Shown: positions 41,741 through 51,970, counted from the first letter of the stretch. The stretch: 64,000 nt of DNA from Mucilaginibacter paludis DSM 18603 (GCF_000166195.2 NZ_CM001403.1:310001-374000); one strand, 5' to 3'. Numbers and translations are program-made. The notes: generated from the letters alone by a model not told the origin.

Positions 41741-43516
41741 ATGAAATTCAATATCATATTTATCGGATTGGCAGTTTTGTTTTTTACAAGCTGCAAAAAG
41801 ATCCTCAACCCGGAGCCGGAAAACTTGAAGACGGTTGACCAAATGTACACTGATGCCAATTTTGCCCAGGGTTTTTTGATCAATGCTTACAGAACGATAC
41901 CGACTTACTACGACAATTCAGATTATGCCACAGACGATGCCGTAACTAACCAGTTGACCAATAGTTATCTGACGATGGCCACAGGGTCATGGACGGCCTC
42001 TAATAATCCTGTTTCTGTATGGAATTCGTCGTACGAGGCCATGCAGTATCTTAACCTTTTTCTTGAAAACTCAAATAAGGTTAAATGGGCTTCAGACCCC
42101 GAGGCGGCAAAGCTTTTCAACACCCGGATGCGGGGCGAGGCTTTCGGTATGCGCGGCCTTTATATGTATTTTTTATTGCGTAATCATGGCGGAGTTGGCA
42201 GCAACGGGCAGTTGTTAGGTGTACCTATCATTACCCAGTATCAAACCCCTACTTCGGTATTCAATGTACCACGTGCAAGTTTTGATGCCTGTGTTAAACA
42301 GATTTACAAAGATCTTGACAGCGCAGAAGTTTATCTTCCTGTAGAATATAACGATATAAGTACAGTTGCGCAGATTCCTGACCGCTTTAAACAGTTTACC
42401 CAGAATCCGGATACGTATAACCGGGTGATGGGGCAGTACGGGCGGCAATTGTTTAACGGATTGATAGCAAAGACGTTCCGGGCCAGGACAGCTTTGTTGG
42501 CAGCGAGCCCGGCCTTCCAGAACAGTACTAACCCTGCAACATGGGCAGATGCCGCTAACTACGCTGCGGCAGTGATCAATTACAAAGGCGGAATTAGCGC
42601 TTTGCCTTCGACGGGTGTTACTTATTATGCCAATAAGAGTGAAATTAGCGGATTGTCTAATGGTAGTAATCCAGCCGAGATCATCTGGAGAGAAAACCTG
42701 GTAACCAATGATGGTACCCAGGAAGGCCAGAATTTTCCGCCTACATTGGGCGGTACCGGCTATATGAACCCCACTCAAAACCTGGTAGACGCCTTTCCAA
42801 TGGCTAATGGTTATCCCATTGATCATCCTAACGCAAATTACAATGCCGCCGCGCCGTATACAAACAGAGATCCGAGGTTCGCAGCATATATTATTTACAA
42901 CGGAAGTACCGAAGGGGTAAGTAATGCGGTAATCAAAACTGGCAGTGCATCGGGTACTGACGACGGAATAAATATAAGGTCAACTTCTACACGCACAGGC
43001 TATTACATGAAAAAGCGCCTTAGGATGGATGTTAACCGTAATTCGAGTTCAATAAGCGGACAAACGCACTATACGCCCCGCCTGCGCTATACCGAAATGT
43101 ATCTCGCTTACGCTGAGGCCGCCAACGAGGCCTGGGGGCCTACCGGAGTGGGAACTCAAGCTTATTCGGCATACGACGTGATCAAGGCAATCCGGAAAAG
43201 AGCGCTCAATTTAAATACCGACCCTTATTTAGAGGAAGTAAAAAGCGATCAAGGTAAAATGCGCGATCTGATTCGCAATGAACGCCGCCTGGAATTATGC
43301 TTTGAAAGTTTCCGTTTCTGGGACCTTCGCCGATGGAAGGTTGATTTGACTAAATTGAACGAAACAGCAAGAGGAATGGATGTGAACGCGGGCGTTTACA
43401 CTCCGCTGAACAGTGTGGAAACGCGTTCGTACCAGAGTTATATGTACTACGGGCCTATCCCCAATTCGGAGATTTTGAAATACAACCTGCTTTCACAAAA
43501 TCAGGGGTGGAGATAA
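41741..43516 (+). CDS. Second SusD-family surface lipoprotein
   Basis: 591 residues with a lipoprotein signal MKFNIIFIGLAVLFFTSC and early NPEPENLKTVDQMYTD. SusD features are RGEAFGMRGLYMYFLLRNHG, the TPR-like middle, and the C-terminal DLIRNERRLELCFESFRFWD then LRRWKVDLTK. It pairs with the second SusC, 25 nt upstream. Sequence identity with SusD-1 is low by eye, suggesting a different cargo or a different part of the same polymer. Confidence 0.93.
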   Translation: MKFNIIFIGLAVLFFTSCKKILNPEPENLKTVDQMYTDANFAQGFLINAYRTIPTYYDNSDYATDDAVTNQLTNSYLTMATGSWTASNNPVSVWNSSYEAMQYLNLFLENSNKVKWASDPEAAKLFNTRMRGEAFGMRGLYMYFLLRNHGGVGSNGQLLGVPIITQYQTPTSVFNVPRASFDACVKQIYKDLDSAEVYLPVEYNDISTVAQIPDRFKQFTQNPDTYNRVMGQYGRQLFNGLIAKTFRARTALLAASPAFQNSTNPATWADAANYAAAVINYKGGISALPSTGVTYYANKSEISGLSNGSNPAEIIWRENLVTNDGTQEGQNFPPTLGGTGYMNPTQNLVDAFPMANGYPIDHPNANYNAAAPYTNRDPRFAAYIIYNGSTEGVSNAVIKTGSASGTDDGINIRSTSTRTGYYMKKRLRMDVNRNSSSISGQTHYTPRLRYTEMYLAYAEAANEAWGPTGVGTQAYSAYDVIKAIRKRALNLNTDPYLEEVKSDQGKMRDLIRNERRLELCFESFRFWDLRRWKVDLTKLNETARGMDVNAGVYTPLNSVETRSYQSYMYYGPIPNSEILKYNLLSQNQGWR

Positions 43517-43542
43517 CTATAATGGGTTTTAAATTAAATAAC

Positions 43543-44577
43543 ATGAAAATTAATAAAATAATGATGGGATTGGCGGCTTCGGCGGGTTTGCTGGCATCTT
43601 GCAAAAATGACAAGATCGAATATCCTAATTTCACCTACTCCACGGTCTATTTTGCCAGCCAGTACCCAGAAAGGACTGTTGAACTCGGAGAAGACTTGTT
43701 TATAGATAATACGCTGGATAACCAACATAAGGTATCTGTTAAGGCCACATTGGGCGGCGTATACGAAAATAAAAAAGATGTTGTGATAGATGTGAAGGTT
43801 GACGAATCACTGCTGAATAACCTTTATTACAACAACAACGGCCCTAAAATTCTGCCGATGCCTGCGCAATATTATCAGTTGGCTTCTAACCAGATCAAAA
43901 TTCCGGCAGGAAGCATACTCGGCGGTGTGGAAGTGCAGTTAACCGATGCCTTTTTTGCCGATCCGAACGCCTTGACCAACAACTACGTCATTCCCTTGGT
44001 GATGACTAAAGTAACCGGCGCAGATTCTATTCTCAGAGGTAAGACGGCCGTTTCAAATCCGTCACGGGTTAAGGCTTCCGACTGGACAACTCAGCCTAAA
44101 GACTATGTACTTTACGGCCTTAAATATGTTAACCCCTGGCAGGCAAACTATTTAAGAAAAGGGACAGATCAAATAACGCAGGCAGACGGATCAACTACTA
44201 CCGCAGTACGCCATACGCCTTATGTTGAAAATAACCAGTTAGTTAACATTACTACAGCTTCTTTAAAGACTGCTAATTTGGCATTGTCTATCAAGAACAG
44301 CGCCGGCACCAATGTTACTTTTACTCTGGTGCTCACTTTTGCCGATAACGGGACATGTACTGTAGGGGGCAATTCAAGTAGCTTTGATATTGCCGGCACT
44401 GGTAAATTTGTTTCAAATGGCGAAAAAAACAGCATAGGAGGAGCCGACCGGAGCGCAATCTACCTGGATTATAGCGTTAACTTTAAAAATTTAAATGTAA
44501 AATACGCTACCAAGGATACGCTGATTGTTCGTGACAGAGGTCTAAAAGCCGAATATTTTGATGTAACAATAAAATAG
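43543..44577 (+). CDS. DUF1735 / DUF5627-like surface lipoprotein
   Basis: 344 residues from ATG 43543, which gives the lipoprotein signal MKINKIMMGLAASAGLLASC; starts at 43507 and 43522 are in frame but poorer. Residues about 30-170 resemble the DUF1735 (BT_3987-like) domain: YSTVYFASQYPERTVELGED, the VKVDESLLNNLYY strand, LPMPAQYYQLASNQIKIPAG and NYVIPLVMTKVTGADSIL. The rest resembles DUF5627: PKDYVLYGLKYVNPWQANYL, FKNLNVKYATKDTLIVRDRG. Such proteins are accessory glycan-binding lipoproteins in Sus-like loci. No catalytic domain is present. It closes the five-gene run. Confidence 0.8.
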   Translation: MKINKIMMGLAASAGLLASCKNDKIEYPNFTYSTVYFASQYPERTVELGEDLFIDNTLDNQHKVSVKATLGGVYENKKDVVIDVKVDESLLNNLYYNNNGPKILPMPAQYYQLASNQIKIPAGSILGGVEVQLTDAFFADPNALTNNYVIPLVMTKVTGADSILRGKTAVSNPSRVKASDWTTQPKDYVLYGLKYVNPWQANYLRKGTDQITQADGSTTTAVRHTPYVENNQLVNITTASLKTANLALSIKNSAGTNVTFTLVLTFADNGTCTVGGNSSSFDIAGTGKFVSNGEKNSIGGADRSAIYLDYSVNFKNLNVKYATKDTLIVRDRGLKAEYFDVTIK

Positions 44578-44589
44578 CGGTTAAGATTT

Positions 44590-44715
44590 AGTCCGCTCCG
44601 AGAAGTAACAAAAAGCAAAAAATTCAAATGAATATGTTTAGCATATAGATGGTTCGTTACATTACTTCTAATGCTTCCTTTTTTGTTTTTTATGAATTAC
44701 TTTTCGGAGCGGACT
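44590..44715. repeat. 126-bp element with 19-bp terminal inverted repeats
   Basis: AGTCCGCTCCGAGAAGTAA (44590-44608) and TTACTTTTCGGAGCGGACT (44697-44715) are inverted with one mismatch. A-rich and T-rich tracts just inside extend the pairing imperfectly. It lies between the DUF1735-like and PPIase genes. It may be a MITE-type non-autonomous element or serve as a terminator/attenuator of the Sus transcript. No clear target duplication flanks it. Confidence 0.7.
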
Positions 44716-44782
44716 CAATATCGATAAGTTTAAAATACTACCCAACATAAACAGGTCGGGGCTATATCAGACCAATTGCTCC

Positions 44783-46411
44783 ATGAAAATTAAAATTTTT
44801 ATTGCTATTTTACTGGTTAGCCCCATTCTAAGTTGTAATACAACAACTAAAGAATACGTGGTTCTACAGATTGGTAAGTATAAACTTACAACAACGGAAT
44901 TTGAGTTAAAAAGAAAAGCTGAGAGGTATAAGCTTCTTACTGATCAGGCTTTAGAAGATAAGCTAATTGAAGATGGTAGAATAGTTGCTTTCGCTTTAGA
45001 TCATGGATACGATACCATTAGCGACTTAAATAAGCTTACAGAATATGCCTCACGGGCGTATGTTGCAAGTACTGATCGGTCCCTGTTGAATGGTAAAGTT
45101 AAGCCTGACTTTCAACTCACGGACAAGGCGATAAAAGAAGCATATCTCAAAAGGTCTCAAGTATACCTACTGGAGGTTATCTGGTTTCCTTCTAAAAATC
45201 TGTCAGATAAGTATCAGGCAAAGGCGAAAGATTTTAACATCATTAAGCAAAAGGTATCAGGTGACAAGAATATCAAGATTTTTAACATTTCTCTACAATT
45301 CCCTTATTACCCGCTTAGCGTTTATCGTCGTATCGACACAGTCAATACCGGGGATGTTATAGGTCCGGTTGAAACCGAAGACGCATACATAACAGCACAT
45401 GTAACAAGTGTGCGGCAGGTAAACCAGGAGCCCTACGAAAAGGAGAAGGCCCGTATCAAACAGGAGTTGCTTTTGGGGCTAACACAGAAATCCAATTGGG
45501 AGAGCCAGAAACGCATATTTAATGAGGCTAAGCTTGAAATGGATGACGCTGCCATTAAAGAACTAACTTCAAAATTTAATGCCCGCGAAAAAAGCTGGCC
45601 CGGAGTTGATCCTGAACTGGTGCTTGCAAGCTATAAATTAGGCAGCAAACGGATTAAATATAGCGTATCGGATTTTAAGGAATTTGTGAATAACGAACCG
45701 ATGTTTATGGGATCTCTTTCTGCACCGGAAGATGTAAAAAAAATGCTCCGCACCTTTATTACAGAACAATATTTGTTTGCAGAGGCTCTGCAAATGAATA
45801 TACAGGCCAATGAGGAGTACCGGCAATTTACGCAGGGTTACAGGGAGAAGATCTTTGTTGAATATTACAAACGAAATCATATTTATCCGAAAATTTCTAT
45901 CCAACCAAAAGAAGTGGAGGATTACTATAGTAAACACAATAACAATTTCAGGGTATTTGAATCTGCCACGGTTTCTGTTTATAAATTTAGAGATATCCGG
46001 GAAGCCTATCATCAGAGGATGGTGTTATCAGCAAAAGCAAGAGATATGGTGGCGCCCAAAAAGAATATCGGTGTTAACTCACTTTTAGCTACAGATATAG
46101 AAGTAAATATTAAAGACCAGAGCAATGATCCAAAACTGATCAAAGCTATTTTGAGCTTGCCTCCCGGACAGATTTCGGCTCCGATTGAGTTAAAGGGCGA
46201 ATACTGGTTGATTTCAGTATCTTCCAGAAAGGGGCTAATTACTTTGCCTTTGAGTTACGCAAAAGAAGAAATAACGCGTGTATTACAATCCCAGAAAGAA
46301 AAACAGATAACCGCGCATTTGCTTGAAGGGATGACGACTAAATATCCGGTAGAAAAAAACAACATACTCCAATATTTATCCAGCACAAAAACAACCGACT
46401 ACCATCTGTAA
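44783..46411 (+). CDS. Lipoprotein with parvulin/SurA-type peptidyl-prolyl isomerase domains
   Basis: 542 residues with lipoprotein signal MKIKIFIAILLVSPILSC. The SurA-like build has an N-terminal helical region (TTEFELKRKAERYKLLTDQA), a first parvulin-like unit (about 115-225, ending DVIGPVETEDAYITAHVTSV), a helical linker, and a second unit (about 375-510, with LPPGQISAPIELKGEYWLIS). It is probably a periplasmic chaperone/prolyl isomerase that helps fold exported proteins, perhaps the SusC barrels or the small secreted protein next to it. The active-site residues are not all recognisable, so isomerase activity is uncertain. Confidence 0.8.
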   Translation: MKIKIFIAILLVSPILSCNTTTKEYVVLQIGKYKLTTTEFELKRKAERYKLLTDQALEDKLIEDGRIVAFALDHGYDTISDLNKLTEYASRAYVASTDRSLLNGKVKPDFQLTDKAIKEAYLKRSQVYLLEVIWFPSKNLSDKYQAKAKDFNIIKQKVSGDKNIKIFNISLQFPYYPLSVYRRIDTVNTGDVIGPVETEDAYITAHVTSVRQVNQEPYEKEKARIKQELLLGLTQKSNWESQKRIFNEAKLEMDDAAIKELTSKFNAREKSWPGVDPELVLASYKLGSKRIKYSVSDFKEFVNNEPMFMGSLSAPEDVKKMLRTFITEQYLFAEALQMNIQANEEYRQFTQGYREKIFVEYYKRNHIYPKISIQPKEVEDYYSKHNNNFRVFESATVSVYKFRDIREAYHQRMVLSAKARDMVAPKKNIGVNSLLATDIEVNIKDQSNDPKLIKAILSLPPGQISAPIELKGEYWLISVSSRKGLITLPLSYAKEEITRVLQSQKEKQITAHLLEGMTTKYPVEKNNILQYLSSTKTTDYHL

Positions 46412-46475
46412 TGAGATGGCAATTAACCTGAAACAATAGTCAGTCTACTTATATAACATTAAAATCTTTAAAATT

Positions 46476-46856
46476 ATGAAAAGAGCACTTTTAATTCTTG
46501 TAGTACTTTTTGCTTCTGTTTCTGGTAGTTTTGCCTGGAGCGGCGGCCAAACGCTGTATGTCGATGGAATGTCTTACACAGATACCCAGAGCATGACAGT
46601 AAATCTTAATGCTTACTCAGCTAACGTGGAGCTTTCTGGAAGCGTAGCCGATCAAGGTTTTGCATCATTGGTTTTTGTAGGAAATAACTACGATTATTAC
46701 TATACCTATGACTTTTCGCATGACTATCCGAATGGCACTACCCCATATATTTATTACAGGGTAACAAGCTATGGAGATCCTATTTATTGGAGCTCAATTT
46801 ATGTTAACTTTGAAGCTTGGCTCACCTATGGCTCTGTGACACTTAAATGGGAATAA
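46476..46856 (+). CDS. Small tyrosine-rich secreted protein, unknown
   Basis: 126 residues with a clear signal peptide (MKRALLILVVLFASVSGSFA). The mature ~106-residue part has no cysteine, is rich in Tyr, Trp and Ser (YDYYYTYDFSHDYP, YIYYRV, WSSIYVNFEAW) and looks all-beta. I do not recognise a family. It lies 64 nt after the PPIase-like lipoprotein on the same strand and before the hybrid sensor, so it is likely part of the same locus. A carbohydrate-binding or structural role is a guess. Confidence 0.65.
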   Translation: MKRALLILVVLFASVSGSFAWSGGQTLYVDGMSYTDTQSMTVNLNAYSANVELSGSVADQGFASLVFVGNNYDYYYTYDFSHDYPNGTTPYIYYRVTSYGDPIYWSSIYVNFEAWLTYGSVTLKWE

Positions 46857-47563
46857 AATATTTAATTACCACTTATTAAATCTATAATCTGGCTATTGTT
46901 TGGTAGAGCTTGGTTAAGAGCTTCAACAGTTCTAACCAGGCTTTTCCTTCTTTTGCAATATTACCGCTTATAAATTGTATGCCTGATTTTTATAAGGCAC
47001 ACACCGTAAACTATTTGATTTTCCTGGGTTGGCATATTGGGATAGAATACGATAGAAGATAAGATCTCTATTGGCCATTCAAAAACATTTGCCGAGCCAT
47101 AAGCTTGCAATATTTACCGAATACAGCGCATTGCAACTGGTGTTTGATATTTGTACTTTATGCGTAAAGTAAAAGCAGTGATTACACGTTGTTTCATTAT
47201 CTGAAAAAGAACCTTTATTTTATTATTGATAAACCCAAACGGCTTCCCCTATAAATAAGTCATGGTAGTGACCATATTTACACCAGTTGTCCAGCATTTG
47301 CAAGTGCCTTTTTTTTCAGTATTTTATATTATAAAATACATGTTAAAACAGGTATTATTGAACTTTAATTGTAGTAATTTGAACATATATTCTATCCGCT
47401 TTAATTCAGTAAGTATATATTTGTTTAACCAATTGAAAGTACTCCGTAAACTTCAATAACATCTTTACCGGTTTTTCCATACCAGCAGCAGCTGGTTATT
47501 TTAACGCGTTGTGTTGGATAAAACCGGAACGATTGCCCGAAGACACGGCTCCAAATTAACCCT
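46857..47563. other. Gene-free spacer with a hairpin at its start
   Basis: About 700 bp upstream of the hybrid sensor. AGCTTGGTTAAGA...TTCTAACCAGGCT (46907-46942) forms a stem followed by TTTT and probably terminates the small secreted-protein transcript. The rest shows no gene; a frame near 47090-47170 faintly resembles part of a receiver domain but is too short and broken to call. Confidence 0.55.
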
Positions 47564-50500
47564 ATGGTAAAATTATACTACAATATCCTTTTGGTAACTA
47601 TATGCGTATCGCTTTGTATGATGCAGGATGCATTTGCGCAACACAAAGATATGCATTTTACCAGCTTAACATCCAAGGACGGATTGCCCTCCAATACAAT
47701 CAACGCTATCCTTAAAGATAAGTATGGTTTAATATGGTTTGCTACAGATGATGGCCTTACTAAGTTCAACGGCTTAAATTTTACTATTTACCGCCATGAT
47801 GATAAAGACTCTACCAGTTTATCGGGAAATGAAATTTCCAGCTTACACGAAGATAGAGCGGGCCGAATTTGGATAGGCACAAACGAAGGGCTGCATTTGT
47901 ATGATAGACAAAAAAATTGTTTTTCGGCTTACAGGGCAAAATGGATGGCTGATGGCCTCTCGAGCAACAATGTCAAAAATATTTGCAGTGATAGTAAAGG
48001 TAACATATGGATTGCCACATTGGGTGGTGTTAATATGCTTGATCCGAATACTAAGCACATAACCAAATTCAATGAAAACCATGGCGCTCCCACAGAAATT
48101 TGTCATGGGGAAGTACTTTCCGTTTATGCCGATAGCAAAGAGCATATCTGGGTTGGAACAAGAAATGGTTTATTTAGATACCACCTCCGCGACAAACGTT
48201 TTACCGCGTTCAAACACCTTAATGACGATCCCGAAAGCATCTGCGGGGATCGTATCAGGGCCATTACGGAAGACAAGTCAGGTACGCTTTGGTTTGGCAC
48301 AGGCAGTGGCTTAAGCAGTTATGACGCATTACATAACCGCTTTCACAACATAGCTACCAAGAATAACTCAGATGGATTGAGCAATAACACCGTATATTGC
48401 CTCAACATCGGCGATCAGCAAAGCTTATGGATAGGAACCGAGAATGGATTGGATATCCTTAATATCCAAACGGGCAAAATTTCTCACCATTATCCGGTTG
48501 CACGCGACATTTCCAGCTTATCAGGCAGCTCCGTCCGCAGCATACTGAACGACAGGGATGGCATATCATGGATAGGTACTTTTGAAGCCGGGGTAAACAA
48601 GTTTGACCGCAACCTTACTTTTTTCGGATTAAAAAAAAGCAATCCTTACGACGAATTTGGACTTACCGCGCCAATTGTGAGCGCACTTGCAACTGGAGAT
48701 AAAGGAGATATCTATGTTGGTACTGATGGCGGCGGCTTAAGCGTGTACCATCCGGAAACCGGCCTGTTTAACCATATTTTATTAAATGGCATGAACGCAG
48801 AGTCGGCCAACCTTAAAATACTCGCTTTGGAGCGCACTAAGGACGGAAACCTTTGGATGGGTACTTATCAAAACGGTTTAGTTAAGCTGGATCCCCTTCG
48901 GGGCCGTACGGAACATTATCTAAAGGGAGATGGTGAGAAAGCGCTCAACAACAATGAAATTTTTTGCCTGAAAGAAGATAAGGCCGGAAGGCTCTGGATT
49001 GGAACCAATGGCGGTGGAGTTGATGTATATGATCCCCGAACCGGGTTGTTTATAAAATACGGGCCAGTTGCGGGTCGTGGTATTCAGTATCTACAGCTCA
49101 ATGGTTATATCCGTGCACTGGAACAGGACCGAAAGGGAAGAATGTGGATAGGATCATATGGAACAGGTGTGGCTATTTATGATCCGTTAAAGAAGGATTT
49201 TTTGGCACTTAACCTGTTCAACGGCACCCTGCCAAGCAATAAAATAAATACGTTTTTGGAAGATCACAACGGCAATATGTGGGTTGGCAGCGGAGGTGAG
49301 GGCCTTATTAAGGTTAATGCCGATCTTAAAAAATTTAAATTATTTAGTGATAAGAATGGCCTGCCAGGCGGGGTAGTACATAAAATATTAGAAGACCAGG
49401 ACGGACGGATATGGGTTAGTACCAATAAAGGCATAAGCTGGCTGGACCCCGCCACCGAAAAAATTACTAATTACAGCTCTTACAACGGGGTGCAAAACAC
49501 TTCGTTTAAAAATGGAGCGGGCTTGATTACAAAAGACGGCACCCTATACTTTGGTGGTGGCGAAGGCCTGAATTATGTTATTCCAAAATCTATTAAATTT
49601 AATAACCGCCCGCCCGAAATTATGTTAACCGAATTAAAAATCGGCGATAAAACAATTAGTGGTGCTAACCAGGATGTGCTTGATGCGGATATTTCTATAG
49701 CAAAAACTGCAAGGTTTGCCTATAAAGAAAACTTTTCGATCAGCTTTGTAGCGCTCAATTTTACCAGTCCGCAAGAAAACCATTACTATTACCGCTTAAA
49801 GGGATTTGACAAAAACTGGGTAAACGCCGGTACCAAAACCACCGCTTATTATACTAATTTAAGCCCTGGACAATATACTTTTGAAGTAAAAGCAACTAAC
49901 AATGATGGGGTATGGAGTAAAAAAACGGCTTCTTTGGAGTTCAATATCGCCCCACCCTTCTGGATGAGCGTTTGGGCGTACCTGCTTTATATTATATTGA
50001 CCATATCATCCATTCTATATTTGCGATTCCGCGGCATCCAAAAACTTAAACTTGAATTTAAGCAGGAACAAGCCGAAAGAGAATCGGCACGGCTGCACGA
50101 ATTGGATGGGTTAAAAATTAAATTTCTTACCAACCTGAGCCATGATCTGCGCACCCCCATTTCATTGATCATGGGGCCTGTTGAAAAGCTGATCAACCAC
50201 TCCCCTATGGACGGCGACTCGATGGTTCAGCTAAAAGTAGTAAAAAGAAATGCCAGGAGGTTGCTTAACCTGGTTAACCAGTTACTGGATTTCCGTAAGA
50301 TAGAAGAGCGCGAGTTGAAACTCAATCCGGTAATGGGCGATGTAATTGCCTTTATCCGCGAAGCCTGCGAATCTTTCCAGGATCTTTCAGAAAAAAAACA
50401 GATCGCATTTGTTATTAAATCATCCATTGAGCGGCTGAACATCCCCTTCGATCCTGATAAGCTTGAACGTATCATGTTCAACCTCCTTTCTAATGCATTT

Positions 50501-51709
50501 AAATTCAGCTCCGAAGGAGGCAAGGTAATGGTGGTGGTATATCTTAAAAATACAGGCCGCAACAACCTCGAAAACTCGCTTGTTGTGGAAGTTACCGATA
50601 CAGGCATCGGTATCAAAGAAGAAAGTCAGGCTTATATATTTGAGCGTTTTTACCAAAGCAGAGCCTTGGGCGCGGTAGCGGATCAGGGCAGTGGAATAGG
50701 ATTGTCAATAGTTAAAGAATTTGTGCAAATGCATGGCGGCCATATAAACGTTGAAAGTGTAAAAGGGACTGGAACAACCTTTCATATTGAACTCCCTTTC
50801 CGGCTTGAAGAGATGGCGATTAATCCATCAGGTAACAGCATGTCACAAACTGACATGCTGTTACCTGTAGCACCTATGAAAGAAGGTGCGGTTGAACAGG
50901 AGGTAAATGGGGATGAGAATTTACCTTTGATATTGATTGTAGAAGATAACGAAGATTTTCGCTTTTTTATGCGTGATAACTTACAACAACACTATAAAGT
51001 TATTGAGGCTACTAATGGCCTTGAAGGATGGCAAAAAGCGCTGGCATGTCACCCGGAATTGATTGTAAGTGACGTTATGATGCCTTATTTGGATGGTTTG
51101 GAGCTCAGCCGAAAGTTAAAAACAGACAAAAGGACTAATCATATCCCCGTAATATTACTAACGGCATCATCCGGTGAAGCAAAGCAGCTTGAATGCCTCA
51201 AATCTGGTGCGAACGATTACCTGAACAAGCCGTTTAGTTTTGAAATTCTTAATGTAAGAATCAAAAATCTGCTAACTCTAAACCGGACTTTAAGAAAGAC
51301 CTATACCAAGCATATCAAATTTTCGACCACGGAACTCAAGGTAAAATCTGTAAATGAAATATTTTTGGCATCGGTTGTAAAATACATCGAAGATAATTTA
51401 ACCAATGCACAACTTTCAGTAGAGGATTTGAGCAGGCATATTGGCATGAGCAGAGGATCGCTATATAATAAGTTACTCGAAACCACCGGCCTTACGCCTG
51501 TAGAATTTATCCGCTCGATAAAATTGGAAAAGGCGGCGATGCTCTTGGAAAACAGCGACCTAAACATCGCACAGATTGCCTATACGGTTGGGTTTGCAAC
51601 ACCAAATTATTTTGCTAAATCCTTCAAATCCAAATATGACATGTTGCCGTCAGAATACCTGGGCCGGAAAAGAAAACAGGAGCGTTGTGTTCAGGGATTT
51701 TCGGGTTAG
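47564..51709 (+). CDS. Hybrid two-component system protein (propeller sensor, histidine kinase, receiver, AraC)
   Basis: 1381 residues. Signal peptide (MVKLYYNILLVTICVSLC...AFAQ); about 12 Reg_prop repeats forming a double propeller (repeated G-x-I/L-W-I/F-G-T-x-x-G-L, e.g. LIWFATDDGLTKFNG, RIWIGTNEGL); Y_Y_Y domain (about 715-790, YRLKGFDKNWVNAGTKTTAYYTNL); one membrane helix (about 800-820); histidine kinase with His860 (NLSHDLRTPISLI), N-box MFNLLSNAFKFS, DTGIGI and GSGIGLSIV; receiver with Asp1170 (IVSDVMMPYLDG); AraC helix-turn-helix (about 1275-1370). Such proteins sense a periplasmic oligosaccharide and activate the neighbouring Sus-like genes, so it is the likely regulator of 33805-46856. 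Confidence 0.95.
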   Translation: MVKLYYNILLVTICVSLCMMQDAFAQHKDMHFTSLTSKDGLPSNTINAILKDKYGLIWFATDDGLTKFNGLNFTIYRHDDKDSTSLSGNEISSLHEDRAGRIWIGTNEGLHLYDRQKNCFSAYRAKWMADGLSSNNVKNICSDSKGNIWIATLGGVNMLDPNTKHITKFNENHGAPTEICHGEVLSVYADSKEHIWVGTRNGLFRYHLRDKRFTAFKHLNDDPESICGDRIRAITEDKSGTLWFGTGSGLSSYDALHNRFHNIATKNNSDGLSNNTVYCLNIGDQQSLWIGTENGLDILNIQTGKISHHYPVARDISSLSGSSVRSILNDRDGISWIGTFEAGVNKFDRNLTFFGLKKSNPYDEFGLTAPIVSALATGDKGDIYVGTDGGGLSVYHPETGLFNHILLNGMNAESANLKILALERTKDGNLWMGTYQNGLVKLDPLRGRTEHYLKGDGEKALNNNEIFCLKEDKAGRLWIGTNGGGVDVYDPRTGLFIKYGPVAGRGIQYLQLNGYIRALEQDRKGRMWIGSYGTGVAIYDPLKKDFLALNLFNGTLPSNKINTFLEDHNGNMWVGSGGEGLIKVNADLKKFKLFSDKNGLPGGVVHKILEDQDGRIWVSTNKGISWLDPATEKITNYSSYNGVQNTSFKNGAGLITKDGTLYFGGGEGLNYVIPKSIKFNNRPPEIMLTELKIGDKTISGANQDVLDADISIAKTARFAYKENFSISFVALNFTSPQENHYYYRLKGFDKNWVNAGTKTTAYYTNLSPGQYTFEVKATNNDGVWSKKTASLEFNIAPPFWMSVWAYLLYIILTISSILYLRFRGIQKLKLEFKQEQAERESARLHELDGLKIKFLTNLSHDLRTPISLIMGPVEKLINHSPMDGDSMVQLKVVKRNARRLLNLVNQLLDFRKIEERELKLNPVMGDVIAFIREACESFQDLSEKKQIAFVIKSSIERLNIPFDPDKLERIMFNLLSNAFKFSSEGGKVMVVVYLKNTGRNNLENSLVVEVTDTGIGIKEESQAYIFERFYQSRALGAVADQGSGIGLSIVKEFVQMHGGHINVESVKGTGTTFHIELPFRLEEMAINPSGNSMSQTDMLLPVAPMKEGAVEQEVNGDENLPLILIVEDNEDFRFFMRDNLQQHYKVIEATNGLEGWQKALACHPELIVSDVMMPYLDGLELSRKLKTDKRTNHIPVILLTASSGEAKQLECLKSGANDYLNKPFSFEILNVRIKNLLTLNRTLRKTYTKHIKFSTTELKVKSVNEIFLASVVKYIEDNLTNAQLSVEDLSRHIGMSRGSLYNKLLETTGLTPVEFIRSIKLEKAAMLLENSDLNIAQIAYTVGFATPNYFAKSFKSKYDMLPSEYLGRKRKQERCVQGFSG

Positions 51710-51970
51710 AATATGGCGATCTTTTAAAAATCGTCCTAAATATATACCGTATCGTTTGGCTGTTGTAAAAGCCCCCTCACTTCGTATTATTATTTAATAT
51801 TTACAATCCGTACTCCGTTCTTAAAAAGTTCACCGCTTAAATCATGGCTTTTACCGATTATTTTATCTGCTTGGCCTTTTTGCTATCGTTACAAGGCTGC
51901 CATAGGTTTAGTTTTACTGACAATCACGCTTTGTAAAGCGTATTAAAAAACTAAACATATTCACACTACC

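Noticed and set aside
47080..47250. Possible receiver-domain remnant upstream of the hybrid sensor
   Set aside because: A few residues (KLAIFTEYSALQLVFDI) are suggestive, but stops and frame changes follow at once; not enough to call a pseudogene.
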